From contig NZ_RIAV01000007.1 of NCBI RefSeq assembly GCF_003852715.1, positions 62,001 to 126,000 of the forward strand: 64,000 nt of DNA, read 5' to 3'. Below are positions 9,027-20,419 of this stretch, in pieces. Numbering within the stretch: position 1 is the stretch's first letter; each line of letters starts with the position of its first letter. The notes under the pieces are model-generated. The model was not told the DNA's origin and did not search any database. It saw only the letters and a program-made list of their open reading frames with translations. Made by a program: the position numbers and the translations under genes. This DNA is from Ectobacillus antri (GTDB lineage: Bacteria; Bacillota; Bacilli; Bacillales; Bacillaceae_G).

Positions 9027-10529
9027 ATTATTTGCTTCCATCTTCTTGACCGCCTGCACATATTTGCGAACGGTGGATACGGACACATTATACATATGCC
9101 CTATTTCTGCTTGTGTCATGTTTTCTTTTAAATCGCCCCGCACAATGTACTCAATCGCAGCTGACCAAGCAACTGCATTACCATAAGAATTTTCCTGATA
9201 AGAAGTAAAAATACGGAACCAGCGCTGTAAGCATTCTTCAATCAACATATCATCCTTTTCTGTATGATGATATAAAAGATGAGCAATATGCGCACAATGC
9301 GCAAAACCATGTGCCACTTGGGGCATTGCTTCTCCCGTCACTTCACTATATAAATACAATGCCCAATTACAAATTACATCCTGCTCCGATTCTTCTGCAA
9401 TATCTAAAAAGACCTGTGCTTTTTCGTCTATGTTGAGCTCATTCATCAGATACAGCGCCAGCATCTTTTCCTCTATTGTTGTTGCCTCTTTAAAGGAAAC
9501 GAGAAGTTGACCAAGCAATGCTGCTTGATTCCCATTTGTAAATGTCGTTGGGCGCCAAGGCTCTTTTCCTTCTCGGTCTGGTAACGCTTCTACAACGCGT
9601 TCCCATAGCTTTTGTGCAAGAATCGTATCACCTACCATATGCGCTGCATAGGCAAACCAGTAATGAAAACTTGTATCCCCTTCATACCCATTCTTTTTAA
9701 GACTTTTAAACATAACATACGCTGCTTGGAAACGACCTACTGTCGCCAGTGTGTTTGCCAACTTAAAACGTTGCTCTAATAAAATGGGGTGCACATTCTC
9801 CAATTGATCTGCAAGACGCTCTGCCTGTTCTCTACGACCAATTGAATATAATAATATAAGACTATTACAAAGCGCATGCAAATTCCCCGGATTTTGCTCT
9901 AATACATGGTTCAAAATTCGCATGGCTTCCTCTACCTGACCAAGTTGAAAATGAACAATGGCCAAGTTATTATGCGCTGACCAAAATTCTGGGTAGTCTG
10001 CAAGCACGTTCTCTAATGTATGAATCGCTTCTTCTAGGTGACCACCGCGGATGAGAAGATTTGCTTGCTCTTGCATCAAAATGAGTTCATCTTCTGCTGC
10101 AAACTCTTCCTCCTCATCTTCAATTGCAATAATGTCTAAAAGTTCAAATGTCTCTTCTCTGAACTCCCCATCTTTCTCTGCCTCTAAATAGCGCTCCGCA
10201 TAATTTTTAGCTTGTTGAAACAAACCTAAAAAAGCAAAATTATTTGCTAAATAGTAATAGCACTCTGTCATACTTTCATCCAATCGCATCACTTTTTTAA
10301 AGAGCCGATTGGATTCATAATACTGTCCAGCCTCTGAAAGAGCAGATGCCAGTTGACACAAAACAAACGGATCTTGATTCATATCCGCCGCTCGTTGTAA
10401 ATATTTAATCGCATCATCCAAATTGCTGCGACGATACGCTTTCATACCTTTTTCATAGAAATATTGCGATGATTGATGAAAGGTAATAACTTGTCCCTTC
10501 TCTTCCTCGATCTGTTGTTTTTTCCCCAT
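9024..10529 (-). CDS. TPR-repeat protein with C-terminal helix-turn-helix-like end (YvcD-like)
   Basis: A 501-residue cytosolic protein with tetratricopeptide repeats: FYEKGMKAYRRSNLDDAIKY, then QLASALSEAGQYYESNRLFK, LANNFAFLGLFQQAKNYAER, and after an acidic linker (about 148-158) another set around NLAIVHFQLGQVEEAMRILN. The last 35 residues (MTQAEIGHMYNVSVSTVRKY) look like a DNA-binding HTH, an unusual addition. Position upstream of trxB corresponds to B. subtilis yvcD. No enzymatic motif; probably a scaffold or regulator. The ATG at 10529 has a GGAGG site. Confidence 0.8.
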   Translation of the reverse strand: MGKKQQIEEEKGQVITFHQSSQYFYEKGMKAYRRSNLDDAIKYLQRAADMNQDPFVLCQLASALSEAGQYYESNRLFKKVMRLDESMTECYYYLANNFAFLGLFQQAKNYAERYLEAEKDGEFREETFELLDIIAIEDEEEEFAAEDELILMQEQANLLIRGGHLEEAIHTLENVLADYPEFWSAHNNLAIVHFQLGQVEEAMRILNHVLEQNPGNLHALCNSLILLYSIGRREQAERLADQLENVHPILLEQRFKLANTLATVGRFQAAYVMFKSLKKNGYEGDTSFHYWFAYAAHMVGDTILAQKLWERVVEALPDREGKEPWRPTTFTNGNQAALLGQLLVSFKEATTIEEKMLALYLMNELNIDEKAQVFLDIAEESEQDVICNWALYLYSEVTGEAMPQVAHGFAHCAHIAHLLYHHTEKDDMLIEECLQRWFRIFTSYQENSYGNAVAWSAAIEYIVRGDLKENMTQAEIGHMYNVSVSTVRKYVQAVKKMEANN

Positions 10530-10652
10530 AATTCCTCCGTTTATCTATGATACGTTCACATGCAAAGTGAAAAACATCCGTATTTCTCTACTTATAAGTA
10601 TAAACGATTCTTGAAAAAACAAAACAGTATATTGTATGCAATTTATGGCTTT

Positions 10653-11156
10653 TCATACCCGTTGTTCCATTTCTTCTTTCGTATAAATGACACGCATAGG
10701 ATTTCCGCCCACAAAAGCACCGGCCGGTACATCCTTATGAACAAGCGTCCCTGCGGAAACAATAGCCCCATCTCCAATAATAACACCCGGTAGAATGGTG
10801 GTATTCGCACCAATCATTACTTCATCACCAATAATAACCTCACCAAGACGATATTCCTTAATTAAATACTCATGCGCAAGAATCGTTGTATTATAGCCAA
10901 TCACGGTATTGCGACCTACTTTAATTTTTTCAGGAAACATAATATCCAACATAACCATGAGCGCGAATGAGGTTTCGGAACCGATATCCATGCGCAAAAA
11001 CGTGCGATACAGCCAATGTTTCATTTGTAAAAACGGTGTATAGCGAGCTAATTGAATTACAATAAAATTTTTGACAACCTTCCAAAACGGCACCGTTTTA
11101 TATACATGCCACAATGAATTCGCGCCGGTAACAGGATATCGTGTTGTACGTCTCAC
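10653..11156 (-). CDS. Hexapeptide-repeat acyltransferase (YvoF-like)
   Basis: A 167-residue left-handed beta-helix acyltransferase. The hexapeptide pattern is clear from about residue 75 onward ([53 protein letters not shown], then [12 protein letters not shown]). Such enzymes O-acetylate sugars; the substrate is not known. It overlaps ppaX by 4 bp and closes the hprK-lgt-yvoD-ppaX-yvoF operon, the same order as in B. subtilis. Confidence 0.85.
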   Translation of the reverse strand: MRRTTRYPVTGANSLWHVYKTVPFWKVVKNFIVIQLARYTPFLQMKHWLYRTFLRMDIGSETSFALMVMLDIMFPEKIKVGRNTVIGYNTTILAHEYLIKEYRLGEVIIGDEVMIGANTTILPGVIIGDGAIVSAGTLVHKDVPAGAFVGGNPMRVIYTKEEMEQRV

Positions 11157-11803
11157 ACTTCTCCCTCCTCAGCCAATATACCAAGCAAATCACTCATCCG
11201 CTCTAGTATATATGTCGGATGATACGAAGCTACATATTCTCTACCCTTAATAGACCACGCAACAGCAGCGGTTCGTGTGCCAGCGCTACGACCACCCAAA
11301 ATGTCATGGTGATTATCTCCTACCATCAAAGCCTCTTCTGGCTTGGCATCAAGCAAACGCAAAGCCTGCTCAATAGGTTCTGGATGCGGTTTGACATTTG
11401 TTACATCATCAATGGTCACAATGACATCAAAAAACTTCCGTAAATCAAACAGCTTGAGTCCCATTTCAACTGTCACACGCGCCTTCGTTGTCACAATACC
11501 GAGCTTATAGCCTTGTTTATGCAATGCTTCTACCGTCTCATATACAGTTTCATATTCTTCTACAAGAGCATCATGATTAGCGTGGTTGTAAGCTCGGTAG
11601 CATGCTATCATTTCTTCCGTACGTTCCGGATCCAATGCCGAAAAGGTTTCTGTGAGCGATGGCCCGATAAACGGCAACACATCTTCTCGCTTGTATGTCT
11701 CTGGATAATATGTGTTTAACGTGTGTAAAAAGGATGAGATAATAAGTTCATTCGTATTAATGAGTGTTCCGTCTAAATCAAATAAAACTGTATTAATTTT
11801 CAT
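11153..11803 (-). CDS. ppaX: Pyrophosphatase PpaX
   Basis: HAD-superfamily hydrolase that removes the pyrophosphate produced when HprK dephosphorylates HPr/Crh-Ser-P. Motif I is [14 protein letters not shown] at the N-terminus, motif II is IVTTKAR, and motif IV is [13 protein letters not shown] longer frame begins at 11845, but the ATG at 11803 has an AAAGGAC site 7 bp upstream and yields 216 residues, exactly the B. subtilis length. It overlaps the end of yvoD by 11 bp and yvoF by 4 bp, indicating translational coupling. Confidence 0.93.
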   Translation of the reverse strand: MKINTVLFDLDGTLINTNELIISSFLHTLNTYYPETYKREDVLPFIGPSLTETFSALDPERTEEMIACYRAYNHANHDALVEEYETVYETVEALHKQGYKLGIVTTKARVTVEMGLKLFDLRKFFDVIVTIDDVTNVKPHPEPIEQALRLLDAKPEEALMVGDNHHDILGGRSAGTRTAAVAWSIKGREYVASYHPTYILERMSDLLGILAEEGEV

Positions 11804-12725
11804 AAGCCAAGTCCTTTCCATCTGTCTTTCTCCAAGTAATAGCAATCACAACCGTCAGTAATACCGCTACTATAATACGAATGAAAAACAGCGGCAATAC
11901 CGGTATGCCAAGCGGAATAAAAATAAGTGTGTCTTCTACAACAGCATGGCATGCAACTAGGAAAATGAACGCCAGTACCAAATCACGCTTTTCTACACCA
12001 TCTTCACGTACTGCTTGAATCATTACACCGGCACCGAGTGCCAAACCGAATAATAAACCCGCCGCTAATGTAGTAGACGTATTCTCCTTCATGCCAAGCA
12101 ACCGTGTAAATGGTGCCATCATCTTTGAAAAACGATCCAAAAATCCGTAATCTTTTAAAATCTGAATCATAATCATAAGCGGGATTACAATAAGCGCAAG
12201 TTGCCATATTCCGCTGGCTGCCTTCTGTAACCCAACAAAGATAATATCAATCCATGTTTCAGGTACAGCTTTGCTTTCTGCAGCAAACCCATACTGCGCT
12301 TGTTTACCACCGCCTTGCCAAAGCTGATCAATACATATTGCTGACATAATAGCTAAACCAATACGAACAGCAAGAACAATCCAAATTTGTACCCCTACCT
12401 TAGCGGCAACAGAAGACTCCACTAGTAAATTATGAGAGAATGACAGCATGACAGCTAGAATAAATACCTCTTTTACTGTTAAATCTAACGTTAAAATGGC
12501 TCCAATTGCTGCATATAAATTGAGTACATTACCTAAAACCAATACAATCGCCGCATCACCAGGCAAACCAAGTAAGCCCATAAGCGGGGCAATCAGTTTG
12601 GTAAGCCACGGCAATACCGGTGTGTATTGTAAAATGGTCACAAACAACGTAATTGGAAAGATAATCTTTCCGAGTGCCCAGGTCGTTTTCCCCCCTGCAA
12701 GTACCCCTCTCTTCAACGTTTCCAT
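11793..12725 (-). CDS. Nucleoside-recognition (Gate) domain membrane protein YvoD
   Basis: A 310-residue polytopic membrane protein with two repeated Gate/nucleoside-recognition-like halves, similar to the SpmA/SpmB family: [20 protein letters not shown] in the first half and [20 protein letters not shown] in the second. About 8 hydrophobic segments are visible. Function is unknown. It sits between lgt and ppaX in the hprK operon. A 9-bp hairpin separates it from lgt. Confidence 0.82.
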   Translation of the reverse strand: METLKRGVLAGGKTTWALGKIIFPITLFVTILQYTPVLPWLTKLIAPLMGLLGLPGDAAIVLVLGNVLNLYAAIGAILTLDLTVKEVFILAVMLSFSHNLLVESSVAAKVGVQIWIVLAVRIGLAIMSAICIDQLWQGGGKQAQYGFAAESKAVPETWIDIIFVGLQKAASGIWQLALIVIPLMIMIQILKDYGFLDRFSKMMAPFTRLLGMKENTSTTLAAGLLFGLALGAGVMIQAVREDGVEKRDLVLAFIFLVACHAVVEDTLIFIPLGIPVLPLFFIRIIVAVLLTVVIAITWRKTDGKDLAYEN

Positions 12726-12746
12726 CTCGTTTCCCCCTATGAGAAA

Positions 12747-12767
12747 CAGCGCCTGTGACAGGCGCTG
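12747..12767 (-). other. Intercistronic hairpin between lgt and yvoD
   Basis: Perfect 9-bp stem CAGCGCCTG / CAGGCGCTG with a 3-base loop, 5 bp after the lgt stop. On the minus strand only TTTCTC follows, so it is more likely a partial terminator or mRNA-processing/stability element inside the operon than a full stop. Confidence 0.5.
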
Positions 12768-12771
12768 CTTT

Positions 12772-13584
12772 TTATGCTTCTAGATACCGTTTGTCGGCTT
12801 TCCCCATCTTGCGGCGCACCACTATCAAGATAAGCGCTACGACAATAATCACAACAGAGATAACCTGTGCCGTACGCAAAGGTCCGATCATCAAGCTATC
12901 TGTACGCAGTCCTTCAATAAAGAAGCGGCCGATAGAATACCAGATTAAATACGTTAAAAACAGCTCCCCGCGGCGTAGATTTACCTTGCGAAGCAGCAAT
13001 AAGAGAGCAACACCCACAAAGCTCCATAGCGACTCATACAAAAATGTTGGATGATAGTATGTACCATTAATATTCATTTGGTTAATAATAAAATCTGGCA
13101 GGTACAACCCTTCCAAAAAACCACGCGTGACCGGTCCACCATGCGCTTCTTGGTTCATAAAATTGCCCCAACGGCCAATCGCTTGTCCTAGCAAAATGCT
13201 CGGCGCCGCAATATCAGCCATTTTCCAAAACGACACGCCGCGTACACGAGAGAATACCAATGCTGTCAAAACAGCACCAATTAAGCCACCGTGAATCGCA
13301 AGACCGCCCTCACGAATATTAATGATTTGCGATGGATTTTCACTATAGTAGCTCCATTCAAAAATAACATAGTATACACGTGCACAAATAATGGCGATAG
13401 GCACCGCAAATAATACAAGATCTACAAATAAATCCTTCGGCAATCCTCGTCTCTCCGCCTCGCGTGTCGCGAGCCACAACCCAAGCAAAACACCGGAGCC
13501 AATGATAACACCATACCAGTAAATTGGAAAAGGGCCGAGCTGGATAAAGACGCGATCAAAGTAAGGTGCAGCAGCTAATAACAT
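12772..13584 (-). CDS. lgt: Prolipoprotein diacylglyceryl transferase Lgt
   Basis: Membrane enzyme that moves diacylglycerol from phosphatidylglycerol to the lipobox cysteine of prelipoproteins, the first step of lipoprotein maturation. The Lgt signature is present as [16 protein letters not shown], with the essential [13 protein letters not shown] segment upstream and seven hydrophobic segments across 270 residues. It lies 12 bp after hprK. Likely clients in this window include the cytochrome c-551 and the lipoproteins at 47743-48153 and 56876-57016. Confidence 0.97.
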   Translation of the reverse strand: MLLAAAPYFDRVFIQLGPFPIYWYGVIIGSGVLLGLWLATREAERRGLPKDLFVDLVLFAVPIAIICARVYYVIFEWSYYSENPSQIINIREGGLAIHGGLIGAVLTALVFSRVRGVSFWKMADIAAPSILLGQAIGRWGNFMNQEAHGGPVTRGFLEGLYLPDFIINQMNINGTYYHPTFLYESLWSFVGVALLLLLRKVNLRRGELFLTYLIWYSIGRFFIEGLRTDSLMIGPLRTAQVISVVIIVVALILIVVRRKMGKADKRYLEA

Positions 13585-13596
13585 CCCTGTTTCCTC

Positions 13597-14523
13597 CTAT
13601 TCTTCTTTCGTTTCAATCGCATTCATCAAGCGCTCTGAAAATTGCTGTGCAGCATTTACACCCATTCGTTTTAAACGGAAATTCATTGCCGCCACTTCAA
13701 TAATAACAGCCAAGTTACGTCCCGGTCGTACCGGCAACGTAATCTTTGTTAAATCTGTATCAATAATCTTCATTTTTTCCTCATCCAAGCCAAGACGATC
13801 GTAGTTTTTCTTTTGGTCCCAAATCTCAAGATGAATAACCAGTGAAATACGTTTATGATTGCGCACGGCTCCTGCACCAAACAAGGTCATGACGTTGATA
13901 ATCCCAAGCCCGCGAATCTCAAGCAGGTGTTCAATTAATTCTGGTGAACTGCCAATCAAGGTATCTTCATCTTCTTGACGAATTTCTACGCTATCATCTG
14001 CCACAAGGCGGTGACCGCGTTTTACAAGTTCCAATGCCGTTTCACTTTTTCCAACGCCGCTTGAACCGGTAATTAAAACACCTACGCCGTAAATATCAAC
14101 CAATACGCCGTGTACAGCCGTTGTTGGTGCCAATTTACTTTCTAAGTAATTGGTCAGACGGCTTGAAAGGCGGGTCGTTTTCTGGGTTGAGAGTAATAGC
14201 GGTACATTTGCCTCACATGCCGCTTCCATTAACTCAAGCGGTACTTGCTGCCCACGTGTTACAATAATACAAGGCGTCTTTGGTGTACAAAGCGCATTCA
14301 TTCGATCTCTTTTTTGCTCCGGGGTCAACGTTTCAAAAAACGTCAGCTCTGTCATACCGAGAAGCTGCACACGGTCTGCCGGATAGTATGTAAAAAAGCC
14401 TGCCATCTCAATTCCGGGTCTTGATAAATCACTTGTTTTAATAGGACGATCGATACCATTTTCTCCGCCGATTAATTCTAGCTGAAAATGCTCTATCAAA
14501 TCCTTTGTACGAACCTTTGGCAT
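13597..14523 (-). CDS. hprK: HPr kinase/phosphorylase HprK
   Basis: Bifunctional sensor that phosphorylates HPr and Crh on Ser46 when glycolytic intermediates and ATP are high, and dephosphorylates them when phosphate is high. The 308-residue protein has Walker A GSSGVGKS (153-160), the ADDSVEI catalytic region and the HprK signature [19 protein letters not shown]. It is the first gene of the hprK-lgt-yvoD-ppaX-yvoF operon; a weak candidate -10 (TACACT) lies about 35 bp upstream. Confidence 0.97.
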   Translation of the reverse strand: MPKVRTKDLIEHFQLELIGGENGIDRPIKTSDLSRPGIEMAGFFTYYPADRVQLLGMTELTFFETLTPEQKRDRMNALCTPKTPCIIVTRGQQVPLELMEAACEANVPLLLSTQKTTRLSSRLTNYLESKLAPTTAVHGVLVDIYGVGVLITGSSGVGKSETALELVKRGHRLVADDSVEIRQEDEDTLIGSSPELIEHLLEIRGLGIINVMTLFGAGAVRNHKRISLVIHLEIWDQKKNYDRLGLDEEKMKIIDTDLTKITLPVRPGRNLAVIIEVAAMNFRLKRMGVNAAQQFSERLMNAIETKEE

Positions 14524-14598
14524 ATCCTACCTCCACTATTTCACTAATAACATCTCACTTGTCTAGTGTACCATTTTTTTCTGAAAAGGCGAAACCGC

Positions 14599-14973
14599 TT
14601 ATTCTTTTTTCTCACGTGCCCGAAATATAAGCTTATCAATAAAAATATTAAATACAGAGATGAAAATCGCAGCTACGATTGCTGTGCCAAAGCCATTAAT
14701 GTTGAAGGCATCTCCAAGTAAATTGTCTGTTAACTTTAGCGTAATTGCATTGATAATCACTAAAAAGAAACCAAACGTGATAATGGTGAGCGGCAACGTA
14801 ATAATAATTAAAAGTGGCTTCACAAACATATGTAGCAATGAAAGCGTGAAGCTTGCAATGAGTGCTGTACCAATACTTTTAATGTAAAATGACTCTGGAC
14901 TAATCAGCTTTAATAAGCCTGATACAACGATAAGCACAAAGGCGTTTAATACGATAGATAATAACCATCTCAT
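14599..14973 (-). CDS. YvlD-like small membrane protein (phage holin 4 superfamily)
   Basis: A 124-residue protein with four hydrophobic segments (ALIASFTLSLLHMFVKPLLI, TFGFFLVIINAITLKL, TAIVAAIFISVFNIFIDKLI) that fits the YvlD/DUF360 family. Function is unknown; B. subtilis yvlD lies in a lipid/envelope-stress operon. Its start overlaps the preceding gene's stop by 4 bp, so the two are co-translated. Confidence 0.8.
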   Translation of the reverse strand: MRWLLSIVLNAFVLIVVSGLLKLISPESFYIKSIGTALIASFTLSLLHMFVKPLLIIITLPLTIITFGFFLVIINAITLKLTDNLLGDAFNINGFGTAIVAAIFISVFNIFIDKLIFRAREKKE

Positions 14974-15299
14974 ACTTCCACATCCTCTTTTCTAGATACA
15001 AGTACACGAAGCGCATTTCCGACGCTCCACACCATAATCCAAAAGTTAAATAAACCTAGCACTACTATACCAAAAAGAATGCCGAGAGACATCGCATCCG
15101 CCTCGCGGGCTGATAAAAAAAACCAAAACGTGACTCCAACCCAAGCCACCGGCACACATTGTGATGCAAAAGCCACTCTGGCATGATATTTCACTTCGCG
15201 ATTTGAACACGCAACATATAAAATAAACGGAAGAATAGCCGGTAACACAAATAAACTCATATATCCACCGGCCACCAATACTTTTTCCATTCCCTTCAT
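14970..15299 (-). CDS. Small membrane protein, DUF4870/Tic20-like
   Basis: A 109-residue protein with three hydrophobic stretches (MSLFVLPAILPFILYVA, CVPVAWVGVTFWFFL, LGILFGIVVLGLFNFWIMVW) and the YHARVAFASQ element seen in DUF4870 proteins. The ATG at 15299 has a GAGGAGGG site 5 bp upstream. It forms a two-gene unit with the YvlD-like gene. No function can be assigned. Confidence 0.65.
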   Translation of the reverse strand: MKGMEKVLVAGGYMSLFVLPAILPFILYVACSNREVKYHARVAFASQCVPVAWVGVTFWFFLSAREADAMSLGILFGIVVLGLFNFWIMVWSVGNALRVLVSRKEDVEV

Positions 15300-15336
15300 G
15301 CTGTCCCTCCTCTAGCGCTCCTTTCTTCATTTGTAT

Positions 15337-15375
15337 AAAAAAACCTCCAAAAGAATACCCTTCTTTTTGGAGGCT
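15337..15375 (-). terminator. Terminator after uvrA
   Basis: Minus strand CCTCCAAAAAGAA / TTCTTTTGGAGG stem followed by seven T, a few bases after the uvrA stop. Confidence 0.9.
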
Positions 15376-15380
15376 TTCCC

Positions 15381-18245
15381 TTACTGCACAGTTTCCGATA
15401 CTTCTTGATTTGTCCTTGCTTTATCTCGTTCCATAATGGCTTTTAAATATTTCGCTGTATAAGACGCTTGTACGTCCGCCACCTGCTCCGGTGTACCGGT
15501 CGCAACAATTTGTCCGCCCTTGTCTCCGCCTTCTGGACCTAAGTCAACGATATAATCAGCTGTTTTAATAACGTCCAAATTATGCTCAATCACAAGAACG
15601 GTATCACCGTTTTCCACCAAACGCTGCAACACCTTTAGTAGGCGCGCAATATCATCTACATGCAAACCTGTTGTCGGTTCATCCAGAATATACAGCGTGC
15701 GTCCATTAGAACGGCGATGCAATTCAGATGCCAGTTTAACGCGCTGTGCTTCTCCGCCCGAAAGCGTCGTGGCCGGCTGGCCGAGTGTCATATACTCCAG
15801 TCCCACATCCGCGAGTGTTTGCAGCTTGCGCTTAATTTTCGGGATATTTTCAAAAAAGCGTACGCCGTCTTCAATCGTCATCTCCAAAATATCAGCAATA
15901 CTTTTGTCTTTGTATTTCACTTCGAGCGTTTCTCGGTTATAGCGTTTACCGTGACACACCTCACAAGGAACGTACACATCCGGAAGGAAATGCATTTCAA
16001 TTTTAATGATACCATCACCGCGGCATGCTTCACAGCGTCCGCCCTTTACATTAAAGCTGAACCGCCCCTTTTGATAGCCGCGCACCTTTGCCTCATTCGT
16101 TTGCGCAAATACATCACGAATATCATCAAACACACCTGTATACGTTGCTGGATTTGAACGCGGCGTACGCCCGATTGGTGATTGGTCAATATCAATAACC
16201 TTGTCTAAATGCTCAATACCTTTTATATCTTTATGTGCACCTGGCTTAAGTTTTGCTTTATGGAGCTTTTGCGCCAATGCTTTATATAAAATCTCGTTCA
16301 CAAGCGTACTTTTACCAGATCCCGACACCCCGGTCACCGCAACAAACGTACCGAGCGGAAACGACATTTTTACATTGTGCAGATTATTTTCTTTCGCACC
16401 TAGAATTTCGATTTTACGACCGTCACCTTTTCGGCGCTCCATCGGTACGGGAATGAATTTTTTACCAGCTAAGTACTGCCCTGTTAGTGACTTCTCATCC
16501 ATCATTACCTCTTCCGGCGTTCCTGCAGACACAACTTGCCCACCATGAATACCGGCACCCGGACCGATATCAATAAGATAATCTGCCGCTATCATAGTAT
16601 CTTCATCATGCTCTACAACAATGAGCGTATTCCCTAAATCGCGCATATCCTGCAATGTTTGAATCAACCTGTCATTATCGCGTTGATGTAAACCAATGGA
16701 AGGTTCATCCAGAATGTAAAGAACGCCGGTTAAACGTGAGCCAATTTGTGTTGCCAAACGAATACGCTGTGCCTCACCGCCTGAAAGTGTCCCTGCCGAA
16801 CGATTTAATGTTAAGTAATCGAGACCAACATTAATTAAAAAGCTGAGGCGCTCTTTAATTTCGCGCAAGATAAGACGAGCAATTTTCTCCTGTTTTTCTG
16901 TCAGCAGAATTGTAGAGAAAAAATCATATACTTCCGTTACGGATTGATTTGTCACATCAGAGATATGCTTACCTCCCACGAACACAGCTAGACTTTCTGT
17001 TTTTAAACGGGCTCCTTTACATTTTGGACACGCCTGCTCCGCCATGTATTTCTCCATTTGCTCACGAATGTAATCTGAGCTCGTTTCGCGATAGCGTCGC
17101 TCAATATTCGGCAATACTCCTTCAAAAGTAATGTCCCCTTCTTTTACCTGCCCGAAATCGTTCACGTAACGGAAGTAAATTTTCTCTTCACCGCTGCCAT
17201 ACAACACTTTATCAAACAAATGCTTTGGAATGTCTTTTACAGGCACATCCATGTCAATGCCATAGTGATTGCACACCGCCTCTAAAAGCTGCGGATAATA
17301 TTGTGAGCTAGACGGCTCCCAAGGGGCAATCGCATGATTGCGCAGACTTAAGTCCCAATTTGGAATTACAAGTTCCGGATCTACCTCAAGCTTGGCACCA
17401 AGACCATCACAAGATGGACACGCACCGTACGGACTATTGAAGGAAAACATGCGCGGCTCTAATTCACCAATCGAAAAACCACAGTGTGGACAAGCATGAT
17501 GCTCGCTAAACAACAGCTCTTCTTCTCCCATTACATCAATGAGTACGCGTCCCTCTCCAAGACGAAGAGCTGTTTCCAAGGAGTCCGCAAGTCGCGATGC
17601 AATGCCTTCTTTTACAACAATACGATCAATGACAACTTCAATGCTGTGTTTTTTATTTTTATCCAGCTGAATATCATCGGAAAGTTCACGCATTTCACCG
17701 TCTACACGCACACGAACATAACCTTGCTTTTTGATGTCTTCTAGCGTTTTTACATGTGTTCCTTTACGCCCAGAAACGATGGGCGAAAGCACCTGTAGCT
17801 TGGTGCGTTCCGGATATTCTAAAATCCGATCTACCATTTGTTCAATCGTTTGCGATGTAATTTCAATGCCGTGATTCGGACAAATTGGTGTGCCAACACG
17901 CGCATACAATAAACGTAAGTAATCATAAATTTCCGTAACTGTACCGACCGTAGAACGCGGGTTGCGGCTCGTTGTTTTTTGGTCGATAGAAATTGCTGGT
18001 GACAAGCCTTCAATTGCGTCCACATCCGGCTTATCCATTTGCCCTAAAAACTGACGAGCGTATGCGGACAACGACTCAACATAGCGGCGCTGTCCTTCTG
18101 CATAAATCGTATCAAACGCCAACGAAGATTTCCCCGACCCTGATAAACCGGTAATCACCACAAGTTTGTTTCTCGGAATCGTTACATCAATATTTTTCAA
18201 GTTGTGGGCGCGAGCACCCTTCACAATAATTCGATCATTTGCCAA
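15381..18245 (-). CDS. uvrA: Excinuclease ABC subunit A, UvrA
   Basis: DNA damage sensor of nucleotide excision repair; an ABC-type ATPase dimer that loads UvrB at lesions. The 954-residue protein has two ATP-binding modules: Walker [11 protein letters not shown] near residue 31 and [10 protein letters not shown] in the second half, each with its LSGGEAQR signature, and zinc-binding cysteine pairs ([23 protein letters not shown]). The [20 protein letters not shown] start is canonical. It follows uvrB by 8 bp and shares its LexA-controlled promoter. Confidence 0.98.
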   Translation of the reverse strand: MANDRIIVKGARAHNLKNIDVTIPRNKLVVITGLSGSGKSSLAFDTIYAEGQRRYVESLSAYARQFLGQMDKPDVDAIEGLSPAISIDQKTTSRNPRSTVGTVTEIYDYLRLLYARVGTPICPNHGIEITSQTIEQMVDRILEYPERTKLQVLSPIVSGRKGTHVKTLEDIKKQGYVRVRVDGEMRELSDDIQLDKNKKHSIEVVIDRIVVKEGIASRLADSLETALRLGEGRVLIDVMGEEELLFSEHHACPHCGFSIGELEPRMFSFNSPYGACPSCDGLGAKLEVDPELVIPNWDLSLRNHAIAPWEPSSSQYYPQLLEAVCNHYGIDMDVPVKDIPKHLFDKVLYGSGEEKIYFRYVNDFGQVKEGDITFEGVLPNIERRYRETSSDYIREQMEKYMAEQACPKCKGARLKTESLAVFVGGKHISDVTNQSVTEVYDFFSTILLTEKQEKIARLILREIKERLSFLINVGLDYLTLNRSAGTLSGGEAQRIRLATQIGSRLTGVLYILDEPSIGLHQRDNDRLIQTLQDMRDLGNTLIVVEHDEDTMIAADYLIDIGPGAGIHGGQVVSAGTPEEVMMDEKSLTGQYLAGKKFIPVPMERRKGDGRKIEILGAKENNLHNVKMSFPLGTFVAVTGVSGSGKSTLVNEILYKALAQKLHKAKLKPGAHKDIKGIEHLDKVIDIDQSPIGRTPRSNPATYTGVFDDIRDVFAQTNEAKVRGYQKGRFSFNVKGGRCEACRGDGIIKIEMHFLPDVYVPCEVCHGKRYNRETLEVKYKDKSIADILEMTIEDGVRFFENIPKIKRKLQTLADVGLEYMTLGQPATTLSGGEAQRVKLASELHRRSNGRTLYILDEPTTGLHVDDIARLLKVLQRLVENGDTVLVIEHNLDVIKTADYIVDLGPEGGDKGGQIVATGTPEQVADVQASYTAKYLKAIMERDKARTNQEVSETVQ

Positions 18246-18253
18246 CGCTATCC

Positions 18254-20227
18254 CTACCTTTCCGCTTTCAGCTCAAGCACTAAGTCACGAAGCTCCGCCG
18301 CACGCTCAAAATCAAGCGCCCTTGCCGCTTCCTTCATCTCTATTTCAAGACGCGCAATTAAGTTTGTGCGCTCTTCCTTTGTCATTTTCTTCGGTTTTGC
18401 TTTGTATGTTACTTCCTCTTCGGCAGCTGTTGTCGCGCGAATAATATCACGAACCTCCTTGCGAATCGTGCGAGGCGTGATGCCGTGCTTCGCATTGTAC
18501 GCTTCTTGAATCTCACGGCGGCGCTTTGTTTCACTAATAGCCAGCTCCATGGAGTTTGTTATTTTATCAGCGTACATAATAACATGGCCATTTTCGTTAC
18601 GTGCCGCCCGGCCAATTGTTTGAATCAAGGAACGCTCAGAGCGAAGGAACCCTTCTTTGTCTGCATCCAAAATGGCAACAAGCGACACTTCCGGAATATC
18701 AAGTCCCTCTCGAAGCAGGTTGATTCCAACAAGTACATCATATTTGCCAAGACGCAAATCACGGATAATCTCAATGCGCTCTAGCGTTTTAATTTCTGAA
18801 TGCAAATAATTGACCTTAATACCAATATCTTTTAAGTAATCTGTTAAGTCTTCGGACATTTTCTTTGTGAGTGTTGTAATTAACACGCGCTCATTTTTAC
18901 TAATACGATCTTGAATTTCTCCGATAAGATCGTCAATTTGTCCTTCAATCGGACGTACATCAATAATCGGATCCAAAAGCCCCGTCGGACGGATGATTTG
19001 CTCAATAGGTGCAGGTGAATGCTCCAGTTCATACGGACCTGGTGTTGCTGAAACATATACCAATTGATGTGCCTTTTCCTCAAATTCTTCAAATTTAAGC
19101 GGACGATTGTCAAGCGCAGACGGCAAGCGAAAACCATGGTCTACAAGCACCTGTTTACGCGCTTGATCACCGTTGAACATCGCGCGGATTTGCGGAACAG
19201 ATACGTGGGACTCATCAATTACAATTAAAAAGTCATCCGGGAAATAGTCAATAAGCGTGTACGGTGTAGAGCCCGGCGGCCGGAGTGTAAGATGGCGCGA
19301 GTAGTTTTCAATACCGGAGCAAAAGCCCATTTCGCGCATCATCTCAAGATCATAGCGCGTACGCTGCTCGAGACGTTGCGCCTCTAGAAGCTTATCTTCA
19401 TCTCGCAATTCCTTGAGTCTATCTTCTAGCTCCTTTTCAATATTTTCAATTGCAATACGCATTTTTTCTTCACGCGTTACGAAGTGAGATGCCGGGAAAA
19501 TTGCCGCATGCTCTCGCTCAGCAAGTACTTCTCCCGTGAGGGCATCGACCTCACGAATACGATCAATTTCGTCACCAAAAAATTCTATGCGAATGCAGTG
19601 CTCACTGCGCGAAGCCGGGAAAATCTCTACAACATCACCTCGTACACGAAACGTTCCACGCTGAAAATCAATGTCGTTACGCGCGTATTGTATATCTACC
19701 AATTGGCGTAACAGCTCATCGCGTCCCTTTTCCATACCGACCCGAAGCGACACTACCATTTCCTTATACTCTTCCGGTGAGCCGAGACCATAGATACAAG
19801 ATACGCTCGCTACGACAATCACATCACGCCGTTCAAACAATGCCGAAGTGGCGGAGTGACGCAGCTTGTCAATCTCATCATTTGTTTTCGCATCTTTTTC
19901 AATAAATGTGTCTGTTTGCGGGACATAGGCCTCCGGCTGATAATAGTCATAATAGCTGACAAAATACTCAACCGCGTTGTTTGGAAAAAAGTCCTTAAAC
20001 TCACTGTATAGCTGTCCAGCCAGCGTTTTATTATGCGCAATGACAAGCGTCGGTTTGTTGACCTCTTTAATTACATTTGACATTGTAAACGTTTTGCCCG
20101 TACCAGTTGCCCCAAGCAAAACCTGGTGCTTCTTACCTTCACGTATCCCCTGCACCAGCTTCTCAATTGCTTTCGGCTGATCACCCTGTGGCGAGTACGG
20201 TGACACTACCTCAAATTGCTGCTCCAC
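18254..20227 (-). CDS. uvrB: Excinuclease ABC subunit B, UvrB
   Basis: Helicase-like damage-verification subunit of nucleotide excision repair. It carries Walker [11 protein letters not shown], the beta-hairpin region [19 protein letters not shown], helicase motifs including IDESHV and SATPG, and a C-terminal UvrC-binding UVR helix pair ([20 protein letters not shown]). The frame is open to 20248, but the AGGAGG at the start of that extension lies 9 bp before a GTG at 20227, which gives the conserved [19 protein letters not shown]-terminus; 657 residues. Confidence 0.97.
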   Translation of the reverse strand: MEQQFEVVSPYSPQGDQPKAIEKLVQGIREGKKHQVLLGATGTGKTFTMSNVIKEVNKPTLVIAHNKTLAGQLYSEFKDFFPNNAVEYFVSYYDYYQPEAYVPQTDTFIEKDAKTNDEIDKLRHSATSALFERRDVIVVASVSCIYGLGSPEEYKEMVVSLRVGMEKGRDELLRQLVDIQYARNDIDFQRGTFRVRGDVVEIFPASRSEHCIRIEFFGDEIDRIREVDALTGEVLAEREHAAIFPASHFVTREEKMRIAIENIEKELEDRLKELRDEDKLLEAQRLEQRTRYDLEMMREMGFCSGIENYSRHLTLRPPGSTPYTLIDYFPDDFLIVIDESHVSVPQIRAMFNGDQARKQVLVDHGFRLPSALDNRPLKFEEFEEKAHQLVYVSATPGPYELEHSPAPIEQIIRPTGLLDPIIDVRPIEGQIDDLIGEIQDRISKNERVLITTLTKKMSEDLTDYLKDIGIKVNYLHSEIKTLERIEIIRDLRLGKYDVLVGINLLREGLDIPEVSLVAILDADKEGFLRSERSLIQTIGRAARNENGHVIMYADKITNSMELAISETKRRREIQEAYNAKHGITPRTIRKEVRDIIRATTAAEEEVTYKAKPKKMTKEERTNLIARLEIEMKEAARALDFERAAELRDLVLELKAER

Positions 20228-20295
20228 ACACCTCGACCTCCTCAACATTATCTATCGTTATTTTATCATGAACAAATGAGAAAAAGCCAAAAAAA

Positions 20296-20309
20296 CGAAC
20301 AAATATTCG
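20296..20309 (-). promoter_or_regulatory. LexA (SOS) box of uvrBA
   Basis: Minus strand CGAATATTTGTTCG, matching the Bacillus LexA consensus CGAAC-N4-GTTCG at all but one position. It lies just downstream of the -10 box. Confidence 0.85.
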
Positions 20310-20318
20310 TATAAAAGT

Positions 20319-20348
20319 GTAATATCCCCTACTAAGGTGCGGTGTCAA
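20319..20348 (-). promoter_or_regulatory. uvrBA promoter
   Basis: Minus strand TTGACA (20343-20348), 18-bp spacer, TATTAC (20319-20324). The LexA box overlaps the expected start site, giving SOS repression. Confidence 0.65.
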
Positions 20349-20391
20349 ATAGAATTTATGTTCATTTTGTATATTTTTCCGTCAATCATAC

Positions 20392-20419
20392 AAAAAAGAC
20401 AGATGTCTCCACCTGTCTT
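20392..20419 (-). terminator. Terminator of minJ
   Basis: Minus strand AAGACAGGTG-GAGA-CATCTGTCTT, a 10-bp stem, followed by TTTTTT; the 5' arm overlaps the minJ stop codon. Confidence 0.88.
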
